Part shown: positions 35,340 to 46,453 of the stretch, piece after piece
Layout of the letters: each line of letters starts with the position of its first letter
Numbering within the stretch: position 1 is the first letter of the stretch
Assembly (NCBI GenBank): GCA_027924645.1
Contig: BSBN01000494.1
Coordinates: forward strand, 196,001 to 260,000
DNA: 64,000 bases
Source of the DNA: Cunninghamia lanceolata
Lineage: Eukaryota > Streptophyta > Pinopsida > Cupressales > Cupressaceae
Direction: 5' to 3'
The notes under the pieces: generated by a model
Told to the model about the DNA's origin: nothing
Databases searched by the model: none
The model's input: the letters and a program-made list of their open reading frames with translations, nothing else
Position numbers and translations under genes: made by a program

Positions 35340-37983
35340 TACTATAGCTTGCACAAGTGGAAACTATTGAATAGACTTGTCATCCAATTCCAAATACTCT
35401 TCTTTTTGGTCACATGCCAAATTAGATCAAGAATTAGCAAGATTATTCCCTTCTTTGTAGGTATGATGGATTTCAAAAAAATCAAACTGATTGAGAAGAT
35501 ACCAAGCATCCTACAAAATATACCTTTCCGAAATAGGAGTAAACTTGTTTTTTACTGCATTTATTATGTTCATGGAATCTCCTTCTATGCTAAGTTTACT
35601 CACATTTATTTTCCTTATAAGTCTGATATCTACCACAAATACATATGCATCTGCTTCATTATTTGTACAATTTCCCAATTTCAAAGATAGTGCTAATAAA
35701 ACTTGACCCCAACTATCTCTGATGACACATCTTGCTTCCAAAACACGTGGGTTGCCTCTTGAACCACCATTAAAATTTACCTTGATTAATGGAATAGGTG
35801 GAGGAATCCAGGAAACTTTTAATTTGTCAATCTTCTTTTGAGTTTGAAAGCATCCAGAATGAGGTAATCTGAGAAGTTTCCATCTTGAAATAATAAAAGC
35901 ATCCCATGAAGTAAAATTTAAAGAAGCCAATCTTGCTTTTAGGATTTGTGACATAACTACCTCCAAAATGGATTTCTCTATTTTAGTGAGAACCTCTTCA
36001 AGACTAGAGCTTTGTTTTCTAAAAATTCTTTAATTTCTCTCTAGCCATAATGTCCATATTCCTAATGATGGAGAAACCAACCAAATAGAGGAGAATGTAG
36101 AGTCTTTATGTAGCAATGGCCAACTATAGAAGATATCTAACAATGTTTTTGGGAAAGCTCCATACCAATTTAGTTTTGAGCATAACCATCTCCAGTACTA
36201 AAAAGAAAACTAGTAGGTCAACAACAAGTGATCAAGACTTTCCTCTTCCTCTTGACATAAAGGACAATTAAGGTTGGGAGATGCTTAGTTTTGCAAGCCT
36301 GTGGCTAGTTAATATCTTATTCTTCAATGCTAACCATGCAAATGCTCTAGCCTTTGGGAGACAAGCATCATTCCAACAAAGATGATAAGGCCAATTGCCT
36401 AACTCACCATTTGCATCTTGCATTAGAGATTTATATCCCTAACTAACATAATACTGGCCTGACTTAGAAGAGACCCACACAAGTTCATTTGGTTGAGATG
36501 AAAAATTCACCTCTCTATTTGCTAATAAAGATTGCAATGAGGCTATTTGTTCCTGAGGAAAAGTGCAATCTTGAAAGTCTTTCCATTAATTCTTGTAGAG
36601 TTAGGATCTTTGATGATGAAGAAATTGTCCCTAACTTTTCCCCCATAGCACTTTGAGGACTATTTTAGCTTGATTGAGAGACTCGATTTGACTAATTAGG
36701 GGATGTCCATTCCAGGAATCATCCCAAAAAGGGGCCTTCTGACCATTGTGTATCACCGAAGAAAGATGTGGCATTATGATTTCTCTGGAATTTGATATGA
36801 AATTCCACATCTTGGAACCTTCCTAGAGATTTCAGACTATGAATATTCTTTCTGTTATAGCTGAATCCATATATACGGTGCATTATCTTACACCATTTTA
36901 TTTGTGGCTTAGAATACATATGCCATGGAATCTTAGCACCTAGGGCCATATTATGGGTCTCAATGTTATGAATTCATGTTCCTCCTTTGAATTTAGAAGT
37001 GCATAACTTATCCCAGGTAATCAAAGCTATTTTATTATTCTTCTCAGAAATGCCATTCCATGGAAAATTCCTCAAGCTTTTTTCTAATTCTTGAACTATT
37101 TCTTTAGCATTTTTAGTATTGAAATGATATATATTGGTACTACTGAAAGCAGTGCTTTTATCATTATAATTCTTCTTGTAAGTGTAAGCTAGATTCCCTT
37201 CCAAGAAGAAATTTTTTTTTGGACAACCATTACAACTTTCCTCCAGAATTCATTTTATGTGCCCCCACAAATAAAGGAATTCCCAGGTAGTGGTATGGTA
37301 GATATTCTGTTTTAAAACCCATAATTGTTGTGAGTCTAGCTTGAATAGCAGGATTGATATTTAGAAAGAAGACTTTTGATTTTGAAGGATTAACCTACTG
37401 ACCAGAAACTCCACAATACAACTTTAGATTCTTTTTAATAGTTTTTGCTTCTGAAATAGAAGGATAAGCAAATAAGAAAGTGTCATCTGCAAACAAGGCA
37501 TGTGTGACAACAAAAGGTATCCTTGGGATTGTAATACCTCTCTAGCTCTAAATTCTATTTTGTTCCACTATTGTTCTACTAAGTGCTTCAACCATTATGA
37601 TGAACATGAAAGGTGAGAGAGGATCACCTTGTCTTATACCTTGAGATGACTCAAAAAACCTGAAGGACAACCATTAATAATAACTGAAAATCTTGCACCA
37701 TTTCTGACAGAACTCACTTAGACCATTTCTAAGAGAAACCAAACCTATGAAGTACTTGCATGAGAAACTCCCACGAAACCCTATCATATGCTTTCATCAT
37801 GTCTAATTTAATTACCATAGCTAGGAGTTTATTTTGGTGGATAGAGTGGAAGACCTCATGAGCAACAAGGGAACCCTCTACAATCTCCTTCACTGCTACA
37901 AAACCTCCTTGCTCTTTAGGGATAATTATTGGCATGATAGTAGAAAGTCTCAAAGTTATTTCTTTATTAAAGATTTTATACAA
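35340..37983 (-). pseudogene. LINE reverse transcriptase (C-terminal part), zf-RVT and RNase H
   Basis: From high to low coordinates: KLDMMKAYDRVSWEFL (about 37.82-37.77 kb), [15 protein letters not shown] motif, FADD (37482-37493), GVSGQxVNPSKSK and YHYLGIPL. A zinc-binding zf-RVT region follows (KARAFAWLALKNKILT, about 36.37-36.30 kb), then an RNase H domain (35.83-35.34 kb): VNFNGGSRGNP (the first catalytic Asp reads Asn), NNEADAY and IEGDS. Many stops and frameshifts. This architecture, with a C-terminal RNase H, is that of plant LINEs. The frame continues from 45003-44889 across the S3 insertion. Confidence 0.92.
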
Positions 37984-37988
37984 AGAGT

Positions 37989-39079
37989 TGTTGGAAACAA
38001 GGCAGATAACTGAGAGGGGGGTGAATCAGTTATCTTAAATATCTTAACTTTCTTTTATCCTTTAACAATTAGTACAACATCAAAACATATAAACATACAT
38101 AATCATGAGAGCAAAAATAAAATCAACACACATAACACAAGGATTTTTATGTGGAAAACCCTGTTAGGGGAAAAACCATGGGGTGACTAACCCGAGATTG
38201 TATTCTCTATTAAAAGAATAAGAAGTACAAAATGGCACATGCCAATTAGGCCTCACTGCCCGAGCACACTGCCTACAATAGACTCACTATCTACAAAGTT
38301 TATAGAAAGTAACCAGGTGTTTGAATTGATGAGAGGCGTCCACAAATGCTAAAGTTTAGTTCTAGTTAGGCTCAATATATTGATCTAATGCACTTCATTC
38401 TTCCTCTTCTCTAGTGCTGCTGCTCTATTACATACCGAACTTGTATTACTGCTTCCACACTTGTCTTTTTCTTTCTTCACATTATTTTTCTTGCCTTCAT
38501 ACTAGAATCCATCTTGTATATATATCCGCACCAAGGATTTTAACAACTTTCTAGTCGGCAACCGGAATGCTCAAGATACTTGCAAACTACTAATCTGTCG
38601 GCTGAAACCATGCTTGATATGTGATGTGTATCAAAATCATAGACATTGGAGTCATCAGTCATATTGGCCAATATTGTATGAACCCTCAAATAGCTTGATC
38701 ACCATCAATTTCTCATCTGGATTGAAGTCTAATACTCTACCGGTTAGTTCTTCCTTAGTTTGCTTTGCCTGTCTGGAACCCAACACTCAGATGCTCATAT
38801 ATTTTCCATGATTCATCACCAAAGGCTCAATCTCTGGAATATAGTGGTCATAATACTCCTCTTGACTTGTCCAAGTCTGCAACTTGCTGAGTTATACCAT
38901 CTAAGAGATCCGGATCTGATTGTCAGACCTTATTGCATGCTCTGTTCTTGCTCACTAGACCTAAACAATCTTCAATCTGTCATCCGATATAGACATACTA
39001 TGTGCTGCAGATGTGTGGGATAGACTTTGTTGCCATCAATGACAACAATCATGAAGCCACATAGTGTCTTTTGCCAACA
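37989..39079 (-). repeat. S3 3' LTR
   Basis: 1091 bp; + strand reads TGTTGGAAACAAGG to TTTTGCCAACA. About 6-7% differences from the 5' LTR in the first 240 bases by eye. The 5' LTR has a roughly 20-bp extra segment near 44060. Confidence 0.92.
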
Positions 39080-39380
39080 ATCTCCCCTTTTGGAATTGAT
39101 GGCAACACTTAGTGAAAAATGACTGTTGTAGCAAACTCCCCCTTGGCTGATGCTCTGTCTTATGTACTATTTTACCGGAGCTCCCCCTTAGCTGGATTGC
39201 ACATTTTTCAATACTCCTCACTCCCCCTTTGACATCAATGGCAAAGGGTGGAATCCACACACCAAAATTTGCAAAAATCAACCTATACATAGCCACATAA
39301 GTATATATACATGTTATACTTACATATACTTAAGTATATCCACAAAAGTGGTCTTCAACTGTACAAATTATGTTGCCCAA
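39080..39380 (-). promoter_or_regulatory. S3 3' spacer with repeated purine tracts
   Basis: Minus-strand purine tracts: AAAAGGGGAGAT next to the LTR, CCAAGGGGGAG near 39139, CTAAGGGGGAG near 39181, CAAAGGGGGAGTGAG near 39218. The phrase CCTTTGCCATTGATGTCAAA before the last is shared with S1 and S2 spacers, although the LTRs of S3 are of another family. Confidence 0.85.
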
Positions 39381-41905
39381 CTCTACTTCATCCTATCAGA
39401 AATTGAGTGTGACCACTCAACAGAAATGCATAAGCTTCTGCCCTTCTTAAGTCTACTAGATCACTGGTTTGGGCTATGGTCTGAGCATCAGTTAAGGCCT
39501 CATGCATTGCCTCTAACTTAGGGATAATTATCCCTCTAAGTTCACTCATCCTGCTTATTATATTCTTCTTCTCCTTTTCAAGCCTCTTTATTTCATTTAT
39601 AATGGCAATAGCCTGGCACTCTTAATTCATTATGGGTGTGGTGAGGGGATCAAAATTTTGAGATAAACTTGATAGTTTACCTTCTTGTTCTTTCACCTTC
39701 TTTTCAATACCCTCTGTCACTTTAGACCAGGATAGACAAAATTTGTATATTTCTCCAGCATATTTAAGAGCATTTTCTAGGCTCTTTATCCCAATATCTA
39801 GGGTTCTCCTATCATTAGTTATGAGTCCCTGTACTTCAGTGAATCTCTTTCCCAAAAATTCTTTCCAGACCTTTTCTTCTGCCGATTTCTCTAAAGAATC
39901 AAAATGAGTGTTGATAGAGTTTATTAGAGATTTCAGGTTACCGGATGGAGAGGCCGAAGGATCCTTTTGGAAATATGGCATGATCTTCTCCAGCATCCCG
40001 GATGCAATCTCTATCATCTCACAGTCTTCCATGTGAGACTTTAGAATTTTTTCTTTTGCCTTGGCTTGAGCAAAAGATGCTATCTTCATTGTCTGGACTG
40101 GAGAGAAGGAATCAAAATTTAGTGGTCCTTGGAAGAGTTCTGGTTCATCTATCTCCATCATCTCTTTGTTCAAGAATTTCTTCACTGCCTCTGCAGTGTC
40201 TCTTGCTGGAGACTGAGTCTTCTTTTCTTTTGGAATCTCTGAAATGTCATCAGAGATCTTCTCTATTTATTCTTCTTCTCTTCCCTTTACCTCCTCTTCT
40301 TGACTCACTTTTTCTTCTTTTCTTCCTTCTCCTTCAACTCCTGAGTCTAGAATGTCTACAGCGGGATCCGGAAGGAAGATGTTAACTTCTTCATGAACTT
40401 CCTCTTCTGGAATAGAGGAATCCAAGTCTTCAGACTTCTCCTCATCCATTTCTTTTGACTTATGTAAGACCTTGTGGCCTTTATTTTCGTTCTCGTTTGT
40501 TCCTTTCTGGATGTCTTGGCTTCCAGTTTTGAGGCTCTTGAGCTCTTAGAGGTGGCAGGTGAGAGATTTTGGAGGATCTAGTCCAGGAGGAGGCTTGCAC
40601 CAGAACACTTTCTTTTTCTGCTTCTTGTTTCTCTTTCTCGGCTTTTTCTATTTTCTCTCTATTTGCATCAACTACCTCTTTTGATATGCCATATCTTTTG
40701 GCAATTTCCTCTACTTCCCTTCTCACTTTTCTTTTTATCTCTGGTTTTCTCAGTTCAACATGTATCTTTACACTTAATTCTTCAAAGGTTCCAAACCTTT
40801 CTGCCTCAGGGTCCTTAGGCTGACTCAGCAAGTGTTGGACATGCAACTCCAAGATTTTCTCATCAACCTCATATCCCATTGGCATAATCCAAATTGTTCT
40901 GGGCTCAACTACCTCCATTAGGCATTGATCAATGTCTACCATGAAGCATACTGTATCCTTATATTTTCCAACTATTGTTTAAGGAATTCTTTCTCTGGCT
41001 TGCATCATACTTTGGAAGTTCTTAAAGTATCCCCAGAGCGCTGTGCTTTGAGCCTTAGCATCACCAAATCCATACACATAGTCTTTGATTTGTATGGCAA
41101 CCGGTCTATCATTTTGCCATACCCAACCACTTGATCCGGGTAGCTCATTCATATAGTAAAAGAATAGACACAGTATTAAGCCACCATACTTGAATGATTT
41201 CTTCTTATCCTTCTTGATCTTCTACAAGTTTTCTAATAGTTGATTCAGAAGAAGATCACATAGGTCATAATCAACATTTTCCCTTAGCATCTGATATGTT
41301 GTATAAATTGCAGTTCCGGACATAGAATTCTCCCTGTTGGAATGATAGATTTTATAACTAATTATCATAGAGGCAAATTTGATATCCGGATCTGTGATAT
41401 CTTCTATTGTCATTGCTCTTTTGTCAAACTTAGATCTGGTAGCTTTACTTACTGTCTGGTTCTTGATAGATTTGAGTGCAGACAACCTACCAGATGAGTG
41501 TAGTCCAGTTACTACCCTAATGGCATCTTTTGTTATCTTGAAGGGCTTCATCAACCACATGAAATTGTCATGTATTCTACTAAGAACATACCAGACCCAT
41601 TTATCTTCTACAAAATAGGGAAAGTGGATGCAATGTCCAAAATGCTTATCCTGGAGGGCCTTGTATTGAGGTTTGAGTTCAAAAGTTTCATCTATTAATT
41701 GTTTATGGTAGATATCCATCAGTTTAGATTCTCCAAATTCCTCAATATTTGCGTGGATGTACACCCTAACATCTTCTACATGTAGAACCCCATGTAAAAT
41801 GCTGGAAAAAGTGCCTAAGGGATCAACTTCTAGGGAATTGTAGGGGTGTTTCTTGAACTTTGGACGTGGCCTATCAGTAATCTTAACAACCATTGGAGTA
41901 GCCAT
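39380..41905 (-). pseudogene. S3 long open frame of unknown function (about 830 codons)
   Basis: ATG at 41905 opens a 227-codon stretch ending in a TAG at 41222. The same frame resumes at once and includes 40942-40481 (153 codons). A frameshift near 40.46 kb leads into 40449-40267 and 40185-39622 (187 codons), then to about 39.4 kb. Only about five breaks occur, fewer than in any other long gene here. The N-terminal 300 residues look globular, without membrane segments; the middle is acidic and lysine-rich (KIEKAEKEKQEAEKE, EEEVHEEVNIFL); the C-terminal third is helical, with a coiled-coil stretch (EIKRLEKEKKNIISRMSEL). No aspartic protease, integrase, reverse transcriptase or RNase H motif is present. 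I do not recognise the family. Confidence 0.75.
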
Positions 41906-41929
41906 CTTTGCAAAGGATTTAGAGAGAGA

Positions 41930-42640
41930 TATTCAGAAATGGAAATACCTTTTTATGCTTTTAGGGTTCACAATAAGAGCTAGAATAGGTTGTTGGTTGA
42001 ATCAGATTCTGCAGTTGATCTTTAGTTGTAAAAACTTGATGCAGAGCTCTTCCTTTCTTCTTCTCAAATGCAAATGTGCAAATGATGAGTAAAAGAACCC
42101 TTTTATTTCTGTGCAAACCCTAATTTCCTTTTGCAATAAATGCACAACTTAAGTCATTTGATTGCCTTGTTCTGAGAGAGATCTTTCCAAATCACTAAGA
42201 TGCACTTAGAATCATTTTAGTGAAAACTGACAATATATCTTCATTCCTCCAATCATGCCATGAATCCGTAGATCAAGATATCTCAACTTTGAATCACATC
42301 GGATCTGTTTATGAAAATCCTATTTTTACCGGATGGCTGTCAGACTGGATCAATCTTGAATGATTAAACTCTTGCAAAACTTCATGCAGATTATTCATAT
42401 TTTCATCGAGGGTTATTTAGGTAATTTTTTGAGAATCCTTTAATCTGCAACATTTCATGTGCCAAATTTAGGCACCACTTGACTGGCTGGGGGAATTTAT
42501 TTTTCTTTGTGACTCCCCCTGAGCTAGAGCTCATTTGTTTAGTTTCCAGAAGGAATATCAGCACCAGATTCTGGTGCAGATCCATCCCCAACATTTTATA
42601 TACTCTTCTTCACCCAAATCTTGCTCATCTCCCTTTGAAC
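41930..42640 (-). other. S3 region between gag and the long frame
   Basis: Minus-strand sequence after the last knuckle resembles 24490-24800 of S2 (DKGKCKVNMDEV, then SSSGGVTKKNKFP and KWCLNLAHEM). After about 42.46 kb nothing is recognised; it may be the leader of the long frame. Confidence 0.5.
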
Positions 42641-43745
42641 TTCATCCATATTCACTTTGCATTTTCCCTTATCTTGATTTTGATCCTTTTTATCCTAATC
42701 TTTACTTCTGCAAAATTTGGCAATATGACCGGATCTATTGCAATTGTAACAAACAACATTTCTTTGCATATTTGACTGATAGCCTCTTGATCTGCATTGA
42801 TTAGCCATATGTCCCATTCTATTGCATGCAAAACATCTACCATTGAATGAATTGTTTGTTTGCATATTTCTGCATTCATGAGATTTGTGACCATACCTTT
42901 TGTAGTTGAAACACTATCCGGAGAAGGATGGATTAGTCTGATTCATTCTTCTTCTGCACTGAGTTGCTTTATGACCGAAGTTGTTGCAATTGTAGCAGTA
43001 TCTATTGAAGGATGGATATCTTTGAGCATTGGGTTGCCTCACTGGAGGTCTTCTAGGTCTGTTTCTTTGATTTCCTGATTTAGAGTTCTTCTGACCAGAT
43101 CTGGAGCTTTCACCTTTCTCATATCCCAAGCCACACTTGTCATCTACCCTCTTTTGGCTTTCAAGAAGAACTTCAAGTTGAGCTGAGCTTATCTTGAATT
43201 TATCTTTGTATTCATTTGTTGTTTGAAGATCTTGTTTAAGAGTGTCTATTTAATTCTCAAGTTGTTCTTCATTATCTCTAGGTTCTTCAAGATCAGATTC
43301 AAGATGCCTGATTATTCTATCCATTTTGTGGCAGTCTTCTATCTTCTCCTTGAGAGATTGTTTTAGATTATCTTCAATTTTCCTTTTCTCTTCAATTTCT
43401 TGGGTGAATCTCATAACCCTTGATTCCATCTCATGCCTTACCATAATGACCTCTTTTGATAGCTTCTCATATAGCTTGTTTTTCTCATTCAGATCTTCAT
43501 TAGTATCATCGGCTTCACTTTGACCTGCTAATTTTTGAAGTAGTTCCTTTCCCTTTTTCACAAAGATACTCAGTTTTTCTTTTATCTCATTTATGAAATC
43601 ATCAGCTTGTTTGAGTCTTTCTCTCAAGTTATTGACTTCAGAGTGAGATTTCTCAAGATCATCTAAGGCAAACTGAAGTTGTTCCTTCATACCATACATA
43701 TCCATTAAGATTCGCAAATCTTCCTCAAGCTGTTAGGCTCTGTTT
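42640..43745 (-). pseudogene. S3 gag remnant: coiled coil and four zinc knuckles
   Basis: A 155-codon coiled coil (43717-43250, with many Glu/Lys heptads such as KQSLKEKIEDCHKMDRI) starts almost directly after the primer site, so the N-terminal capsid part is missing. Then come LLESQKRVDDKCGLGYEKG and PVRQPNAQRYP, shared with S2. Zinc knuckles: CYNCNNFGHKATQC (about 42998-42957), CFNYKRYGHKSHEC (second Cys changed to Tyr, about 42912-42871), CFACNRMGHMANQC (about 42838-42797), CYNCNRSGHIAKFC (about 42750-42709). Coiled coil plus several knuckles would give nucleic-acid binding and self-assembly in the particle. Confidence 0.88.
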
Positions 43746-43755
43746 AGAGGAACTT

Positions 43756-43768
43756 GGCTCTGATACCA
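43756..43768 (-). other. S3 primer-binding site
   Basis: Minus strand TGGTATCAGAGCC, 2 nt inside the 5' LTR end at 43771. Confidence 0.92.
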
Positions 43769-43770
43769 AT

Positions 43771-44883
43771 TGTTGGAAACAAGGTAGAGAATTGAGAGGG
43801 GGGGAGGTGAATCAGTTATCTTAAATATCTTAACTTTCTTTTATCCTTTAACAATTAGTGCAACATCAAAATATATAAGCATACATAATCATGAGAGTAG
43901 AAATAAAATCAACACACATAACACAAGGATTTTTATGTGGAAAACCCTGTTAAGGGAAAAACCACAGGGTGACTAACCCAAGATTGTATTCTCTGTTAAA
44001 AGAATAAAAAGTACAAAATGGCACATGCCAATTAGGGCTCACTGCTTGAGCACACTGCTCACAAGAGGCACACTGTCTATAATAGACTCACTATCTACAA
44101 AGTTTATAGAATGTAACCAGGTGTTTGAACTGATGAGAGGCATCCACAAATGTTGAAGTTCAGTTTCAGTTAGGCTCAATATACTAATCTAATGCACTTC
44201 ATTCTTCCTCTTCTCTAGTGCTGCTACTTTGTTACATATCAGATTTGTATTACTGCTTCCACACTTGTCTTTTTCTTTCTTCACATTATTTTTCTTGCCT
44301 TCATACTGGAATCCATCTTGTATATATATCTACACCAAGGATTTCAACAACTTTCTAGTCAGCAACTGGAATACTCAAGATATTTGCAAACTATTGATCT
44401 GTCGGTTGAATCCATGCTTGATATGTGATGCGTATCAAAATCATAGACATTGGAGTCATCAGTCATGTCGACCAATATTATTTGAACCCTCAAATAGATT
44501 GATCACCATCAATTTCTCATCCAGATTGAAGTTTGATACTTTGCTAGTTAGTTCTTCCTTAGTCTGCTTTGCCTGTCTAGAACCCAACACTCAGATGCTC
44601 ATATATTTTCTATGATTCATCACCAGAGGCTCAATCTTTGGAATATAGTGGTCATGATACTCCTCTTGACTTGTCCAAGTCTGCAACTTTCTAAGTTATA
44701 CCATCTGAGAGATCCAGACCTAATTGTCAAACCTTGCTACATGCTCTGTTCTTACTCACCGGACCTGAACAATCTTCAATCTATCATCCGGTATAGACAT
44801 ACTATGTGCTGTGAATGTGTGGGATAGACTTTGTTTCCATCAATGACAACAATCATGAAGCCACACAGTGTCTCTTGCCAACA
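43771..44883 (-). repeat. S3 5' LTR
   Basis: 1113 bp. Minus strand starts TGTTGGCAAGAGACAC and ends CTTGTTTCCAACA. A TATA-like run is at 44321-44330 (minus GATATATATA). Confidence 0.92.
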
Positions 44884-45800
44884 AGAGTTACACAATGAGA
44901 TAGGCCTGCACTCAATAAAAGAATTTGGAGATGTTGTCTTTGGGATTAAAGAAATAAAAGTTGCATTTAGCTCCTTTAAGATAGTTTTGTTTCTACGAAA
45001 CACTTCAAGTGCAAGCTAGACATCTCTTCCAATTAAGTCCCAACATTTCTGGAAGAAAAGTGGGTTGAAGCCATCAGACCAAGGAGTTTTATTAGGAGAA
45101 AGGGAGAATACTATTGATTTAACTTCATCTAGGGAAAATTCCTTTAAAAGAAAATTGTTATCCTCCTCAAAAATTAGTTTGGGAATATTTTGGAGAACTT
45201 GAATTTAAGACACTGAATCATCTTGTGCATTTGGTTTAGATAAAAAAGAAGAAAAGAATTTCACTACCTCATTTTGAATAACTGGTTGATCATTGAGGAT
45301 TTGGCCACAAGATGCTTTGATAACATGAATTGTATTCTTCTATCTTCTAACTATGGTGGAGGTGTGAAAAAACTTAGTGTTTCTATCTCCTTCCCTTAAC
45401 TAGATTTCTCTTGACTTCTGCTTCCAATTAATCTCCTCCCTAGCTAATATCTCTTCCAATTCCCCTTGCAAGTATTTTTGTTGATCAAAAGTGAACTTAT
45501 TCAATCCAAATTGAATTATATGATCATTAATTTGATAAAGATGACCCCAAATTTCTACGTGGTCTTTTGAGTGAAGATGTTTCCAAAATGCTCTTTATTC
45601 CAAATCTAAATTTACATTTTGATGTGATGCAATTTTTTATAGATTTGAAACATTCTTGACCCAGCCATAAAAGAAGCAATTTTCCACCAATATTTGAGGA
45701 GGTAAATAAAATTGTTATCTCTGAATCACATTGCTTTGAATTTGAATGATGATTTAAAGTACGTGTTAGAATCATTACAATGTATAGCTTCAAACTTTAT
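44884..45800 (-). pseudogene. LINE N-terminal reverse transcriptase region, upstream of S3
   Basis: Minus-strand phrases in order: FKFEAM and WWKIASF (about 45.73-45.66 kb), WKHLHSKDHVEIWGHLYQI, REGDRNTKFFHTST (about 45.40-45.36 kb), SPNKTPWSDGFNPLFFQKCW (about 45.09-45.03 kb) and LNATFISLIPKTTSP with FIECRPISLCN (44.97-44.89 kb). These are the conserved stretches before and within the fingers of plant LINE reverse transcriptases. The last codons join directly to 37983 downstream of S3. Confidence 0.88.
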
Positions 45801-46453
45801 GTGTGATGTGTACTTTATGCAGAAAAGGTATTTTATTTGATGGTGGAAGAAACTCTAACAGTACTTCTAGATGTTATTTCAGAGATTGTGCATTTATTAT
45901 GAATGTCTAATTGAAGTTCATCTAGCTCTTTAAGTTGTAGAACTTGTTCTATCTAAGCTCTATTTAGATCTAAATCCACATCCATAGTTTTCCTCAATGT
46001 TTGAAGTTCAAATTCAATAGGTAGGATGAGTTTCTTTCCAAAGACCAATTCATATTGTGTGAAACCTATAGTTGATTTCCAAGTAGTATTATATGCCCAC
46101 ACTAATTCATGTAGTTTCCTGGCCCAATCATTCCTACCTGTTGAAACTATTTTAGTTAGTATATTTTCCAACTCCCTATTGGTTACTTCCACATGACCAT
46201 TCCCTTGACTCAGATGATATGGTGATGAGTTTTTATGGCTCACTTGGAAATGATCAGTGAAGTTTAAAAGGACTTTTGACATAAATTGTGGTCCTTGGTC
46301 TATCACAATAGATTTGGGTGCTCCAAATATGAGAAACCCTCTATTATATAGAGGAAATTTGCAGCTTTCTCTTCTCTAGCTACTTTGAATGCTTACACCT
46401 CTACCCATTTTGTGAGATAATCCATACACACAAGGATATATTCTTTCCTTTAA
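45691..46453. repeat. 763-bp tandem duplication, copy A (LINE 5' edge plus G2 integrase)
   Basis: Starts TATTTGAGGAGGTAAATAAA inside LINE sequence and runs through the G2 integrase to about 46453, where copy B starts with the same words. Differences between copies are scattered (for example 45711 region ATTGTTATCTC against GTGTTATTTCC). Confidence 0.9.

Larger units (their letters stand above)
37989..44883 (-). mobile_element. S3: Sirevirus-like LTR element with gag remnant and a long non-pol open frame
   Basis: LTRs 37989-39079 and 43771-44883, flanked by a perfect target duplication AGAGT (37984-37988 and 44884-44888). Primer site 43756-43768 and the main polypurine tract (minus AAAAGGGGAGAT, about 39080-39092) have textbook positions. 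Read on the minus strand the interior is a truncated gag (coiled coil and four zinc knuckles), a gap of about 0.75 kb, one long open region of about 830 codons with few breaks (41905 down to about 39.4 kb), and a spacer with repeated purine tracts. No protease, integrase or reverse transcriptase is seen. It interrupts the LINE reverse transcriptase. Confidence 0.92.
35340..45900 (-). mobile_element. L1: plant non-LTR retrotransposon (LINE), 5'-truncated, interrupted by S3
   Basis: Two pieces on the minus strand, 44884 to about 45.8-45.9 kb and 35.34-37.988 kb, become continuous when S3 and one AGAGT are removed. The upstream piece gives the sequence before and at the start of reverse transcriptase; the endonuclease is missing, a usual 5' truncation. 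It sits in the G2 element just past the integrase core. The exact 5' junction lies between about 45780 and 45900 and is copied again in the tandem duplication. The 3' end is not resolved. Confidence 0.85.
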
